Source: Agrostemma githago (taxonomy: Eukaryota > Streptophyta > Magnoliopsida > Caryophyllales > Caryophyllaceae). From it: a stretch of DNA of 64,000 nucleotides. The notes under the pieces were generated by a model. That model was not told where the DNA came from, ran no database searches, and saw only the letters and a list, made by a program, of their open reading frames with translations. Positions 1 to 10,799 of the stretch are shown here, piece by piece. The position numbers and the translations under genes are program-made. Location of the stretch: positions 59,411,938 to 59,475,937 of the forward strand of contig OY288257.1 in the NCBI GenBank assembly GCA_958450325.1, written 5' to 3'. The stretch's first letter is position 1, and every line of letters starts with the position of its first letter.

Positions 1-365
1 TTGTAACTTCAGTTCACATATTTTATAATTTCAGATCGTATATTATAACTTCAATTCTAACCAGTTCATATATTTTTTTAATTTCACTTCACATATTTTG
101 TAACTTTAGTGCATATTTTTGTAACTTCAGTTCATATGTTTTGTAACTTCAGATCATATATTGTAAACACAACCCATTTTCTGTAATTTCAATTCCAATC
201 ATTTCATATATTTTTGTAACTTCGGTTTATATATCACGTAACTTTAATTCATATATTTTGCAACTTCAGATCATATATTGAAACTTCGGTCATGTTTTAT
301 AACTTTATTTCGAATCAATTCATTTATTTTTGTAACTTTAGTTCATATATTTTGCAACTTTAATT
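1..365. repeat. AT-rich degenerate tandem repeat
   Basis: Imperfect units of roughly 22-26 bp built around 'gtaacttcagttcatata' and variants recur across this stretch, with single-base changes and small indels between copies. There is no open frame of note. The array begins at the window edge, so its full size is unknown. It could be a minisatellite or the tail of an unrecognised element. Confidence 0.6.
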
Positions 366-678
366 CATCTCAATTAATATTTAACTCAAAACCGTCAAAT
401 GTGATGAATACAAATTCCGATTGAAACCCCAAACATCAAATACTAAAATTCAAATGAAAACATTCAAATATTCTGATTTATGTTAAATATTTATTGGGTT
501 TGAGAGTGTGTATTAAATTTAGTTGGAAAGAGAGTATATTAAATTTGGTTGGAGAGAGAGTATTAAATGCTGAGTGTCTTAATTATGATCAAATAAATCT
601 CAGCCATCCATCATCACCCCATCCAAAGGCTCAAAAGAGGACTTATGCACTTATAGGGAGGGATGTCCTTATGTGAAC

Positions 679-680
<2 letters not shown>
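366..680. other. Unassigned AT-rich stretch
   Basis: No gene is visible. Two near-repeats of 'gtattaaatttagttgga' type occur around 507-570. A short open frame here has no recognisable domain and is treated as chance. Confidence 0.4.

Positions 681-752
<72 letters not shown>
681..752. repeat. Compound microsatellite (C)n(CT)n(TA)n
   Basis: A run of C, then CT dinucleotides, then TA dinucleotides. It marks the point where homology to the Tat LTR on its right stops, so it may lie at a breakage or slippage site. Confidence 0.9.
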
Positions 753-836
753 CGAAAATTAAATGTTAGATGTTAGATGTTAGTGTACAAAAATATAAAA
801 TGTTAGTATACATAAAATTAAAAGTTAGTATGTTAG

Positions 837-837
<1 letters not shown>

Positions 838-890
<53 letters not shown>
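838..890. repeat. (TAA)n microsatellite inside Tat LTR
   Basis: About 17 copies of a TAA trinucleotide. A shorter (TAA)n tract occupies the same position in the element A LTRs (around 5879 and 14502), which shows it is an LTR-borne, length-variable tract. Confidence 0.9.
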
Positions 891-1237
891 CGAAAAGAAA
901 AGAGAAAGCAGAAAGAGGTGATGAAATTGAATGTTACACCCTCAACCTACGTGCTTTTGCTTCTCGGAATAGGGCTCGTCAAATGGTGGCACAGTCACGG
1001 GAGCGTCGAGATACGTAGAGGAGTTATGGTGTGTATGTGGTTTGTAGAGATGGATTTTAACGAGTTTTGCTCTCGGTCTTTGACGAGTTTTGATCTCGGG
1101 ATTTTGTATATGTATGTATGTGTGTGACTTTGAAGCCAAGTTCAAAGGGATGTGTTGTGTAGAGTTGTAAATGTGATGGGTGAAAAGAAGTTTTGAAGGT
1201 GGTAAAAAGGTAGAGAAAAAGTTGTGGGTTGATGAGG

Positions 1238-1245
1238 TTTATATA
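1238..1245 (-). promoter_or_regulatory. LTR TATA box (TATATAAA on minus)
   Basis: The minus strand reads TATATAAA in the same LTR position as the TATA boxes of the complete Tat LTRs. It lies 22 bp downstream, in the transcription sense, of the nearest palindrome of the tetrad at 1267-1374. The transcription start is inferred, not seen. Confidence 0.55.
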
Positions 1246-1266
1246 GAAAACCCACGACATAGGGTC

Positions 1267-1374
1267 ACTCGACCGAGTGGCCCTAGTGCACTCGGTCGAG
1301 TGCCCTCGTGAATGAACCTGGACCGATTTTTTGAGACTCCACTCGATCGAGTGGGTCAATCCACTCGACCGAGT
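1267..1374 (-). promoter_or_regulatory. Palindrome tetrad ACTCGRYCGAGT, TATA-proximal
   Basis: Four 12-bp dyads start at 1267, 1290, 1341 and 1363, giving spacings of 23, 51 and 22 bp. Arms ACTCG and CGAGT are intact in all four; the centre is GATC, GGTC or GACC. The tetrad sits immediately upstream of the LTR TATA box on the minus strand, so it lies where an enhancer or operator would act. The binding factor is unknown. Confidence 0.65.
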
Positions 1375-1813
1375 GGATCAATTAGGATGAGCTATTTTAG
1401 GCATGATTGGTCTTGATTGCTCTTGATTGATTTTGATTGATTTTGAATTGATTTTGAATTGATTTTGAATTGATTTGGCTGATTTTGAATCTGGTGCAAG
1501 TTTCGAGAATGTATCAGGTCATTTTTTGTGTCGTGTTCGTCTTGACCGGGTTTTGACCCGGTCGCTAAAAGACGGGTTTTATCTCTGGTGTCAGTTTTGA
1601 CCCAAATTAGTCTTATTTTGCTCGGAACGACCCACTGGGCCTGAATTTGAGGTTGGTTTTGTGAGGTTTGTATCCCGTTAAAAGCCCATGCCGGACATTA
1701 CTAACTTCGAGCCCGTATCCGAGCGCATTGTAGCACGTTAGCGTCCGATCATCATCGGGTGTTTTTTTGGAAACTACCATAGACACCTGGCGGTCAAAAT
1801 GCGGGTGTCTACA

Positions 1814-2729
1814 ATTAGTAACAAGTTTCGAGACGAGAGTAGTGAAAGTCGCAATTTGTTGGCCATTTTCTTGAATTTGATCCCTTAAATCAGTCATATC
1901 AGCACTACTAATCCCATTTACTACACCTACATCCTTCCGAGAACTAAATTGTTGGGTATTTAAAGCCATGTTATTTAGTAGTTTCCTAGCCTCGGTCGGT
2001 GTTTTATCTGCCAACATTCCCCCACTCGCGGCATCAATATACTGTCTATCCTTACTTAAAAGACCCTCATAAAAATAAAACAATAATAGTTGCTCAGTTA
2101 TTTGATGTTGAGGACACGATGCACAAAGCCTATTAAATCTCTCACAATATTCACATAAAGACTCATCATAACCTTGTTTAATACCACTTATTTCCTTTCT
2201 AATAGAAGCGACTCTACTAGCGAGTTGAAATTTTTCTAGAAAAGCAATTTTTAATGTATCCCAGCTAGTAATAGAACTCGGTGGTAAGTAAAATAACCAT
2301 TGTTTAGCCGCCCCCTCTAACGAGAATGGAAAAGCCCGTAATTTAATGTCTTCAGGTTTAACCCCCTCACATTCCATAGAAGAGCTAGCATGTTAAATCA
2401 AAAGCAACTAGATGCATATTAGGCAATTCATCTGATTTACCGTAAAACTTAGCTAGTAAACTAAGAAAACCGGAATTTAACTTTAAAGGTTTTTCAAGAG
2501 TAGGAAATACGATACTCAATGAGGTGGTCGCCACATCCGGTGTAGCCAATTGCTTTAATGTCTTTTCAGCCATCTCTACTTCTCCTTCTTCAATAAAAAA
2601 TTTGTCGAGCTCTAATGGTTCCTCGGCCTTTCTTCTCAGAAATTCTTTCCTTAGCCTCCTTGCGGTTTTCTCGATTTCGGGATTGAAATTCACAGCTCCT
2701 CTGGACCGACGAGTGTTATGATTATGCAT
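1814..2729 (-). pseudogene. Athila-like retrotransposon gag, frameshifted and truncated
   Basis: On the minus strand the frame starting with Met at 2729 (just after a hydrophobic leader-like read) gives a basic N-terminus and a segment ending near 2385. A second frame from about 2377 continues the same protein: it holds the retrotransposon gag core (KLRAFPFSL, then W-x-FYLPP, then FLEKF at about residues 10-50 of the second frame), typical of Athila Gag. A single-base shift near 2390 separates the two. The coding region is cut at 1814, where a Tat LTR end begins; read-through past that point is LTR sequence and not Gag. Gag would form the virus-like particle. No protease, RT or integrase is left in the window for this element; they would lie to the left if present. 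Confidence 0.75.
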
Positions 2730-3160
2730 ACACCTAATGGAAAGGGAAACAAAAAATAGAAAATAGATAATTAGGAGGAAGAGAATTAGTAGTGGTCTAC
2801 TGTACATTACGTATAACAACAACATGCATATCTTAGCACTTACATTAACATGTAAAAATTTAGCTCATGATAAGAAACATCACGACACGCGGACCGTAAA
2901 TACAAAATTTGATATGTGTCAAAATTAGTATACAATACACACGTGCTAAATTAGTACCAAAATTAGTATGGATAATTAATTAATTAGTATGTATCAAAAT
3001 TCAACATGATTAGTATCTATGCAAACATACGTGTATCAATTTCATGCAATCATGCAATCATACGTGTATGATCAATTATACAACCCGTGTTGAGAAAAAT
3101 GAAGCAGCAACCAAAAAAATACAATACACATGCAGATGCTAACATGAATAATTATACGTA
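2730..3160 (-). other. Athila-like 5' leader
   Basis: AT-rich untranslated stretch between the primer-binding site and gag on the minus strand. No other gene or structured RNA is recognised. Confidence 0.5.
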
Positions 3161-3178
3161 TCCCCGGCAACGGCGCCA
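3161..3178 (-). other. Primer-binding site, tRNA-Asp type
   Basis: The minus strand reads TGGCGCCGTTGCCGGGGA, the site commonly found in Athila-type gypsy elements and assigned to tRNA-Asp. It lies 5 bp inside the LTR end at 3184, which fixes the element's orientation as minus. Confidence 0.8.
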
Positions 3179-3183
3179 AAATT

Positions 3184-4046
3184 TGATACGTGTCGTTACC
3201 GCACTCAAATTAATAATTTATAACCTTACTCTTATCACACTAACGATATTAAAAATTACGTAGTATAGTACAAGTAAGGGTCGATCCCACGGAGAGACGA
3301 TTTATTCATTAACTAGTCCACTACATATTTATGATTATGAATAATATATTAACAATATTAACAAGAATATATACGGAATGGGGGGTTTAATTAATTGTCT
3401 CGAATAATCTAAACTAATGAACTACTCCGTAATAAACTATAATTAATATTCTAATCCTAATATATACAAGTGAAACAAGCATAATAATTCGGTTCATATA
3501 TTTCTTATACTCGGTCACCCATTCAGTTACTAAATCGACTCGTCGTACCCATATTATTTTATAACTAGATTAATTGTAGAGAATTTAGCCGCTAAATCTC
3601 CCTATCTTTCCTTACTTATAATCGGTGTCGAGCCGCTCGATCACCAATTCTAACTAATTAATTATTACGTAAGTTTCGACGCTCTGTAAGTTAACTAGTC
3701 GCATTAAGGACGAGAAAGACATCATTAATCCTAGCCAATTAAAATTAACTGGATCAAATTATACTCCTAGATTAATCTAGTGACAATTCGCAGTCCTAAA
3801 TTAATATAGTTGCTACTTGGTTGTATGATTTAACGCCGCGCCAAATAATACAACTAGCTATTGAACAATAAGAACGAGTATAAAATTGAATACTAACAAA
3901 ATAATATTGGTAAAACTAATTGATTTCATAACTGAACGATTAACGTCATATCAGATCCAAGACAAAATTAATAACTGAAATTAACAAGTATTAAGGAGTA
4001 GAGAACTTAATATCTAGGCCCAAAAGACTCCTCCTTGAATCGGTTT
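3184..4046 (-). repeat. Athila-like 5' LTR, left part (interrupted)
   Basis: The LTR terminus next to the primer-binding site starts TGATACGTGTCG on the plus strand. It contains the 'gggtcgatcccacggagag' block, also seen in related form in the LTRs near 51.5 and 52.6 kb. At 4046 the LTR is interrupted by element A. The 5 bp 4042-4046 (GGTTT) are the left copy of that insertion's TSD. The LTR resumes at 15471. Confidence 0.75.
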
Positions 4047-5141
4047 TGTGGACATGACGTAGGTCCACCCCGACGCGGCGAAGCGCGGGTTTGGGTAGGC
4101 GAATGAATCTCGTGGTAAGATTGTTCTCGGGTTCGAAATTTAAGTCAAAATGGAGTCGCCACCGAATTTTGTGGTTATTCGGAACCATTCGAGTCCACTC
4201 TATGTCGTCATGGGCTATACACAAAGTAAGCCCACTTCGATTTCAGAGTTTATGGGGCTCGTCCCTTTGCATTGCAATATCGATACCGTTTACACCGGCT
4301 TTCGTATATAGAATGACTCTCGTGCGCCAAGGGTTTCGGACATCCGGAAACCAAAGGTTCTGAGTAAGGGGTGAGGGTACGTGTTGGGAAGCCCACTAAG
4401 GACACCCAACCCCGCCCGCTCAATGGCGGCCTCTACTAAGACATCGTTCGTGTTCGTATACGCGCGCTAGTAAAATAATTAAATGATATGCAAACAGCGT
4501 TTTCGGGCTAAGCATGTGAATTATTTGTTTGCTACGTCATTTAATGCATCTTGATTCACGTCAAAGTGATTTAGCATGTGATGTTCATTTAAATAAATAA
4601 ATGGCAAACATCGAAAATAGAAAACTCGTAAATAAATTACAAATTACACGGGCGGAATACAACCCGGAATTCACAATACAACGAGCAATAAAATAGAATA
4701 ATCGAATAAAATAAGAAGAGTGATAAATAAATACACGACCCGTCAAAGACCCGTATATAATAAATGCACACTAGATCGTGAATTAGATAGACGGACGAAC
4801 TTTAATTAATTACGCATTATATTGCGTATTAATCAAAGGACGGAGGTTCGAGACCTAGGTGTGGTGCTAACCCGATCTCGAAACTCGATGCCTTGTCCCG
4901 ACTTATCACCTCGAGAAATGGAGCCTAAATTAATTATGTGTCGGATACGACTAAAGAGTCGTCGACATAAAATTAATAGTGCGAGCCCGTCGATCAAAAT
5001 CGTTTTAGGTGTCGTGATATGCATGAGTTTTGAAAATTAGAATTACGTGATTGATTATGCACGTGTCGACTAAAAGTCGTAAAAAAATGATGAGGCTCAA
5101 ATGTTGCATTGAAGCTCTCGAATTTCTGGGCTACAGGACCC

Positions 5142-5247
5142 ACTCGATCGAGTTATGGTCTGACTCGGTCGAGTGTGTCTTTAAAGTAGCTACTGTCCAG
5201 ATTTTTGGGTGCTACTCGATCGAGTGGCCCATGGCACTCGATCGAGT
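5142..5247 (-). promoter_or_regulatory. Inner palindrome tetrad in element A LTR
   Basis: Dyads start at 5142, 5163, 5214 and 5236, with spacings of 21, 51 and 22 bp. This is the same geometry as the TATA-proximal tetrad of the same LTR, but the cluster lies about 1.1 kb downstream of the TATA box in the transcription sense, so it would be transcribed. Confidence 0.65.
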
Positions 5248-6298
5248 GCCCCCTGTACGAGGCATGGCTCGTTTCATTTTTATTTGTTTGAATTCGATAA
5301 TTGACCGAGTTAAATATAAATATTGCATTATTTAAATTCAACTCGGTTCTCGATGTCATAAACGTGTATTATACGATTATGAGACCGTTATCGGGATTTT
5401 ATGAAATATGCTATTATGTGATTGAAAAGTTTTGAATTAGTAACGGAATTGCATCCCTCTACGTCACGACATCGAAACCAATCCTTTCGGATTATGTGAT
5501 GTCGGTTTTCGTGTCAACGGGTTCCGCACTAATTGTAGAAATGGGACCAAATATGTTCAACTATGACCGATCACGATCACATCACGTCCTTGAGCACATT
5601 GGAGCGGCGCTCCTCGAAAGGGTGCCACCTCCGTCGTTACTCTTAAAGGAATTAGATGGACTTTAGGCGATCGTCACAGTCAAACGTATTCGAAACCGAG
5701 ATTTTGATATTAATATGTATATATACACGGTATAATAATGTTAGATGTTAGAATACGGAATTAAAGTGTTAGTAAACGATAAAAAAGTTAGTGTTAGAGT
5801 ACATAAATAAAATGTTAGTATACAAAAATAAATAAAAAGTTAGTATGCACAAAATTAAAGGTTAGTGTTAGCGGTTAGTAATAATAATAATAATAATAAT
5901 ACAAATAATACAAATAATACAAATACATATATATATATATATATATATATGTCGGGATTTGAAACAAAAAAAGAAGAAGGGAGAAAGAGATGTCGGGATT
6001 TGAATTACACCCTCAACCTACATGCTTAATGGCCTCGGAAACGGACTCGTAGTAGCGGCGTGTGCGCGGGAGTGTCGAGATATGTAGGGTGAGTTAGGGT
6101 GTGTTTGGTTAGGGAGAGGATGCTCTCGGGTCTTTGGCGAGTTTTGATCTCGAGTTTGATTGTATGTGTGTGTGTAGAGAGGATGTGAGTGTATAGGTTG
6201 AATATAGTAGAAATGTAGGGTTGAATGTTATGTAAATGTGGTGAAAAGATGGCTGAAATTGTGATGTAAAAGTTGTGAAATGAATGGGGTTAAGGGGG

Positions 6299-6306
6299 TA
6301 TTTATA
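6299..6306 (-). promoter_or_regulatory. Element A 3' LTR TATA box
   Basis: TATAAATA on the minus strand, about 530 bp into the LTR from its U3 end and 25 bp downstream of the palindrome at 6331. Confidence 0.65.
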
Positions 6307-6330
6307 GGCTTTACCTCCCGACCTAGGGTC

Positions 6331-6437
6331 ACTCGATCGAGTGGCTCTAGTGCACTCGATCGAGTGCCCTTCAAAACGGGCTTGATCCGCTGAAAGATGC
6401 TCCACTCGACCGAGTGGGTCAATCCACTCGATCGAGT
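6331..6437 (-). promoter_or_regulatory. TATA-proximal palindrome tetrad
   Basis: Dyads start at 6331, 6354, 6404 and 6426 (spacings 23, 50, 22 bp). Three have the perfect palindrome ACTCGATCGAGT and one has a GACC centre. The flanking C and G often extend the palindrome to 14 bp. Confidence 0.7.
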
Positions 6438-6834
6438 GGATCAAGTGAATCGAGATATTTTAGGAAGGATTTGAATTAATTGATTTGATTGATTTTATTT
6501 GAATTTAGACTTGGCGCCAGCTTCTAGAAGCTGAATTTGGCTGATTTTTGTGTCGGATTCATCTTTGACCGGGTTTTGACCCGGTTGCCAAAAGACGGTT
6601 TTATTTCCGGTGTCGGTTTTGGCCCAAATTAGTCTCATTTGACTCGGAATGACCCACTGGGCCTGAATTTGAGGTCGGTTTTGAGAGATTTGCACTCTGC
6701 TAAATGCCCACGTCGGATACTATTGATTTCGAGTCCGTATTCGAGCATATTAAGTCACGTTGACGTCTGATCATCATCGGGTGTTTTGTCGGGAACTGCT
6801 ATAGACACTAGCAGGCAAAATGCGGGTGTCTACA

Positions 6835-6850
6835 GAGCCCCCACTCTGAC
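6835..6850 (-). other. Element A polypurine tract
   Basis: The minus strand reads GTCAGAGTGGGGGCTC directly before the 3' LTR, the expected site for plus-strand primer formation. The same tract precedes the LTRs at 33533 (element B), 54250 and 61492. Confidence 0.7.
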
Positions 6851-8285
6851 TGAGGCTTGGACAAGGCGAAAGTCAGAGTAGCTACCAGGCCAATCGAGGA
6901 TTACGACCTGTCAGTCTTCCGGTCGGGTCGTTTATAGTCCAGTAGACTTGCGTGAAGGGCTCGCCAGCCATAAGCAGAGGGTCATACCTGTCCTGATGAT
7001 GATAGCTCCGCGGGGAGTCAGACTTGTAGCATAAGTCCTAGGCGTGCCTATATGTGGGCCCATCCCGTACCATTTCGGGGAAAATGCCGCCTCGGGCGTT
7101 CCGCTGGGGAAATATGTGAGCTGTACGGGCTTGCTTTTGAAGCCTTGAGTCGTACCTGACCTGATGATGATGCTCCGTGGGGAGTAAAACTTGCCTTTCG
7201 GGGCGTAGGTGTACCCGTATGCCGACACATCACGTCTTGGATGTAGCATACCGGGGAAAAGTTGACTCCGTTGGGGAATTTAAATAGTTTCGCGGGGATT
7301 TGCTTCTGAAGTCTGGAGTGTACCTGTATGCTGACACATATAGGCAAAACACTGACTCGCGCTGGGGAGGAAAGTAGCTGCGCAGGGACTTGCTTCTAAA
7401 GTCTTGGGTGTACCCGTATGCCGACACATGACAACTTGCATGTAGCATTTCAGGAGAAACACCGCCTTTGTTGTTCCGTTGGGAAGCACTAGCTGGCACC
7501 TGAAATGTTAGATACATAGGCAGAAATAGCAGACATAGCAAGATAGCACATAGTAAATGCAGTTGGCATCTATAGACTGGCTTGCGCTGGGGAAAATGGG
7601 TTTTTGCTTTATTTTGAAATCGAAGTCCTGAAAGCAACTCACGTGCTAGGAGATAGGTTTTTCAAAATTGAAAGGGGTAGGAAAGAAATTTGACCTTGTC
7701 GAAAAGGATTTTCTCAAATGGCTAAGTTTTGCAAATTTCAAAGCAATGATTTGAAAAGAGAGACATATCGACAGACTCGCCTCTGGACGTGACAGGACGA
7801 GTTGACAGACACGACTTAGAATTTTGAAGGGGTTGGACTGTGACTCGGTAGGGGGGTGGGCCGCCTAAGATGACAAGACTCTTAAGCTGCACTAATCCGT
7901 AGCCTAGGCGAGTGGCACCACAGTCGAACATCAAAACGGGAATGATCCGGTATAGGGGAACTGCAGTAGTCTGTAATGAGACTGTTTTTGCAGGACTTAG
8001 CAGTAGTAGTGCTGTAGACTAGTGATCTTTTGAATTTTTGGTTTTGGGGTACATTCCCAAAGTGGGTGTCACTTCGAGTCCCTGACGAATTCTTGTCTTT
8101 GACTGAGTCGAGTGCTAGGACACACTAAAGAAAGGAGGCTAGTTTTTTTGAAAGTCATTTGGATTATGTGAGTGGATGAAGGTCTTCTGCCTAAGAGAAG
8201 CCCCCAGGACGACAAAGCTAACTGCTGAGAACATGACAGTGTCGTGACCGGAATGACGGTGCTTTTTTTTTGAACTTGTGTCAAT
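6851..8285 (-). other. Element A 3' non-coding region with ~100-bp imperfect repeats
   Basis: No coding frame with a recognisable domain. Around 7030-7450 are imperfect direct repeats carrying 'gtacccgtatgccgacacat' or close variants at about 7208, 7317 and 7408, with accompanying 'gctggggaaa' and 'gcttctgaagtc' blocks. The first part (to about 6960) matches the equivalent part of element B (33533-33670). In element B this interval is followed by the plant-mobile-domain-like gene, which is absent here. Confidence 0.6.
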
Positions 8286-8360
8286 GTGGGTGGTTGTGCC
8301 TTTGTTGAAAGGCTGCCTACGTATTCACGTGTAGTGAAATCAAACCAAACCGTAGTTCAG
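8286..8360 (-). other. Conserved non-coding module (GCCTACGTAT block)
   Basis: This stretch contains 'gctgcctacgtattcac', a variable loop, then 'gaaatcaaacca' and 'ccgtagttca'. Near-identical blocks occur in element B (36127-36194) and in both copies of the right-hand array (53180-53255 and 60422-60497). It is kept although the coding regions beside it in element B are missing from A, so it may be a cis-acting or structured RNA element. Confidence 0.55.
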
Positions 8361-9998
8361 TGGATTGGAAGATATGTTATTGTGCCTAGTTTATTAAGGC
8401 TTTGTGTGTAACTAGCCATAGCGATGATATAGGCTAGGTGTGTTCCCAGTGATGTCTTGATCAAAGGGCTAGAACAGTTAGGATGTTGATCCTGTGACTG
8501 TGAGCATTCTCCGGGATAGCCCCCAGAGGTGGTGTGAACTATTTGGGCATGTTCTATGCCGACCGCAGGTTGAGTTCCCGTGTTCGGGGTTGGTAACTGG
8601 TTTGGATGTTTTTTGGAAATGTGGTGCCAGGCATTAAGTGGCTTTGATGCTTCGAAATCTGGAGCTCGATTCTGTGGAGCTAAGGTTTCGAGGGTACGGT
8701 ATTGCAATGTGGTAGGAAAGGGGAGAAGTCGAGTAAAAATGACTCGGACTTCGATCGGGGTAGGTTTGATAATGCGGGATCTGATTTCCATGTCTGGCCC
8801 TAATGGTTAGGGTGTATCCTATGGAGCTTGAATCCTCAAAAATTTGGGCTGTCTCTTAGCCTAGGTCTCGGGAAGGTCTTGAGGGTTGTAATATGGGGAG
8901 GCTAAATGTGGTGTTAGCTAACCAGCTTGATTGTCTCTCCCCTATTTGATGGTATGGGAATCGATAATTTTGAATTGACCGTACCCCGGTCAAGGAGCTT
9001 TCACTTGTGTTGACCATTGACCACGGTCATGGGTATTTGAATTTTTTTTTTTTTTTTTTTTTTTGGGTTGACCTCTTAGCCCCGGTCGTGGGATTGACCG
9101 TATCTGGTCGGGGGATGCTGAGAGTTCTTTTTTTGATGGCCAGCTCTTTTGTTTTGGGCCTTTTGCTTTTTTTCTTGGACTTTTGATTTTTTTTGTCCAT
9201 TTTTTTTTTTTTTTTTTTTTTTACGGCTGCCCTCCTATGGTGTTGTGGGTGGATATGGGGGTGGGCCCATCGGTTGGATTTGGCTTGTGGAGCTAAACCC
9301 TTGTAAGGTGTGAGCCTAGTTGGTGTTTGTGTGAGTGCAACTCGCGGTGGAGTACTCTATGGTAAGCATGGTGGTTTGGATCTCGCTATTGTCATCATAA
9401 TTCCGAGCAGGCTTAGTGGGAGCATCGTCCCGAGTTGGGTATTTTTGGCATCAAGTCAGACTAACGCCTAAGATAGGGATTGGTTAGTCTTATTGAAGGG
9501 TGTTTATTGTGGGAAATGGGCTTGCCTCCCGTCTTAAACCCAAACTAGGAGACTACCTAGATTTGTCATAGGATTCGATACCACTCCTGCTAAGGGTAGT
9601 TATGTGGCTGTCTATGCCAGACATGGAACAGGTAAGGGAAAACACGGGTCTCAGTTCCTGCAGTCATTATAGATGTGCCTATAATAGTCACGTGCGTGTG
9701 CTCACAGTGTATGATGATGGTGTTCATCATGTTCTCGGAAACACATAAGGAAAGCATATAGTGGAGATAGAATATTGAAAGCTGATTTTATTGGATTGAA
9801 AAAGAGGACAGAATACAGTTGACTCTGACTCTGACTTTGGAATTGAAAGAGATAGAACATCCTAGACTCGGACTCAGACTCGGACCCAAATCAAATCTGG
9901 ACTCTTGGATGGGGTTGTCAGTAGTCTTCGGCTTCTAAGGACTCAAGTGGATGTCCAGTGTAGCCTTTGGTAGAAGCTTCACCCAAATCTTCGTTATG
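8361..9998 (-). other. Element A region downstream of gag
   Basis: No gene seen. It holds two T-tracts (about 9042-9064 and 9199-9222) and a 'gactctgactctgac' tract at about 9820-9890. An AATAAA signal lies on the minus strand at about 9792-9798, downstream of gag. Much of it aligns with 59074-60420 of the right-hand array in inverse orientation. Confidence 0.55.
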
Positions 9999-10799
9999 TC
10001 AAAGATCGTCTTCAATCCTAGTGCCCATTTCGGTAAGCACAGCAAAGTTTGAGATGCCGGCATACCTAAGATGGACGGGATAGGAGGGTAGGAGGTTGTT
10101 GATGAATGCATCCACTAGTGTCTTTTCGCTGGGCTTGTCTACCAGCTTAACACTCTCAGCCCGCCAACGTTGAAGGTATTTGGTGAAACCCTCTGTTGGA
10201 TCTTGGGCCATGACTTCTAAAGTCCGCATGGTAGTCTGAAGTTCAGTATTATCAGAATAGTTTTTAGCGAACTCGGTAGCCACATCTTCCCAAGTGGGGA
10301 ATCTTTTTGTATTAAGCCTATAGAACCAGGCTTTTGGATATTTCCCGAGGGATGCGCCGAACAAATTGATGAACATGTCGGCTTTGACCCCCTTGATCGC
10401 CATAAATGCTTTGAAGGCTTGGAGGTGTAGTAATGGATCCTCCGTCCCTTCGAATATGGGTAACCCCTCTAAGTTGAGATCTGCTGGTAGTTTCTCACTG
10501 ATGGGTGTATAGTCTCGGGAGTTCTCAATATGAATGTTATTCCCTTGAAGGGCGTGGAACTGTTGTTCGAGCTCACGCACCGTGCTGATCAGTTTGGCAA
10601 ATGGCCCAGTATTTACCGATTCAGAATTGAAGTCTTGCCGTTCAATGACAGTTAAACGAGCATTCATGGCCTCTTGGTTGGTTTTCAGGAACCCTATATG
10701 AGTTTCGGTTATGGCCTGCCTACTAACCATTGTTTCTAGCAAAGCCTTCAGTTCCTTAATGGTATTTTCCATGTCCCTATTCCCGGTTGTGGATGCCAT
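9999..10799 (-). CDS. Short Gag of element A (N-terminal Gag domain only)
   Basis: Encodes about 266 residues if translation starts at the Met at 10799. That start is preferred over an upstream in-frame Met at 10856 because it aligns with the starts of the two related Gags. An N-terminal coiled-coil-like segment rich in Leu, Glu and Lys is followed by the retrotransposon gag core: the blocks GLPIFEGTEDPLLH, then W-x-x-VATEFAKNYSDNTE, then FTKYLQRWRAESVKLVDKP. It is strongly similar to the first 250 residues of Gag in element B (from 42710) and to the Gag at 58210. It lacks the zinc knuckle and everything after it. The frame ends at a TGA where the 58210 homologue has a Gln codon, so this copy is shorter by about 35 residues. 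The product could assemble or be packaged in trans. Confidence 0.8.
   Translation of the reverse strand: MASTTGNRDMENTIKELKALLETMVSRQAITETHIGFLKTNQEAMNARLTVIERQDFNSESVNTGPFAKLISTVRELEQQFHALQGNNIHIENSRDYTPISEKLPADLNLEGLPIFEGTEDPLLHLQAFKAFMAIKGVKADMFINLFGASLGKYPKAWFYRLNTKRFPTWEDVATEFAKNYSDNTELQTTMRTLEVMAQDPTEGFTKYLQRWRAESVKLVDKPSEKTLVDAFINNLLPSYPVHLRYAGISNFAVLTEMGTRIEDDL

Larger units (their letters stand above)
755..1813 (-). mobile_element. Truncated Tat-type LTR (U3-containing part)
   Basis: This aligns with the distal part of the element A LTRs. It shares the GTTAG-rich stretch, the (TAA)n microsatellite, the 'acaccctcaacctac' block, a TATA box, the palindrome tetrad and the terminus 'gcgggtgtctaca' ending in CA at 1813. 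On the minus strand this is the 5' end of the LTR (TGTAGACACC), so U3 lies on the right. Homology ends at about 752, where the compound microsatellite begins, so the U5 side is missing. The right edge directly joins an Athila-like gag fragment, as expected if a Tat element inserted into that gag and later lost most of its length. No TSD can be read because the left end is gone. Confidence 0.8.
4047..6834 (-). repeat. Element A 3' LTR
   Basis: A 2788-bp LTR beginning TGTGGACATG on the plus strand and ending GTCTACA. It carries a block shared with the other Tat LTRs (around 4310-4440), an inner palindrome tetrad at 5142-5247, (TAA)n and (TA)n microsatellites around 5879-5950, a TATA box at 6299-6306 and the TATA-proximal tetrad at 6331-6437. 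Short peptides readable here are translations of palindromes, not genes. Confidence 0.9.

Noticed and set aside
1267..1374. CRISPR-like array reading of the palindromes
   Set aside because: Plant repeat context, too few units, spacers not unique in length or content, no cas genes.
3991..4363. Conserved-looking frames at LTR ends (also 12582-12987, 30809-31244, 43752-44151, 56358-56825, 63601-63999)
   Set aside because: Repeated only because the LTRs repeat; frames shift between families, so conservation is at the nucleotide level.
6109..6444. Short frames with recurring HSIEW, LDRV and RSS peptides in LTRs (also 5051-5335, 13674-13982, 31683-32000, 32934-33283, 44590-44907)
   Set aside because: They are six-frame readings of the ACTCGRYCGAGT palindromes and their flanks; they occur on both strands and lack domain structure.
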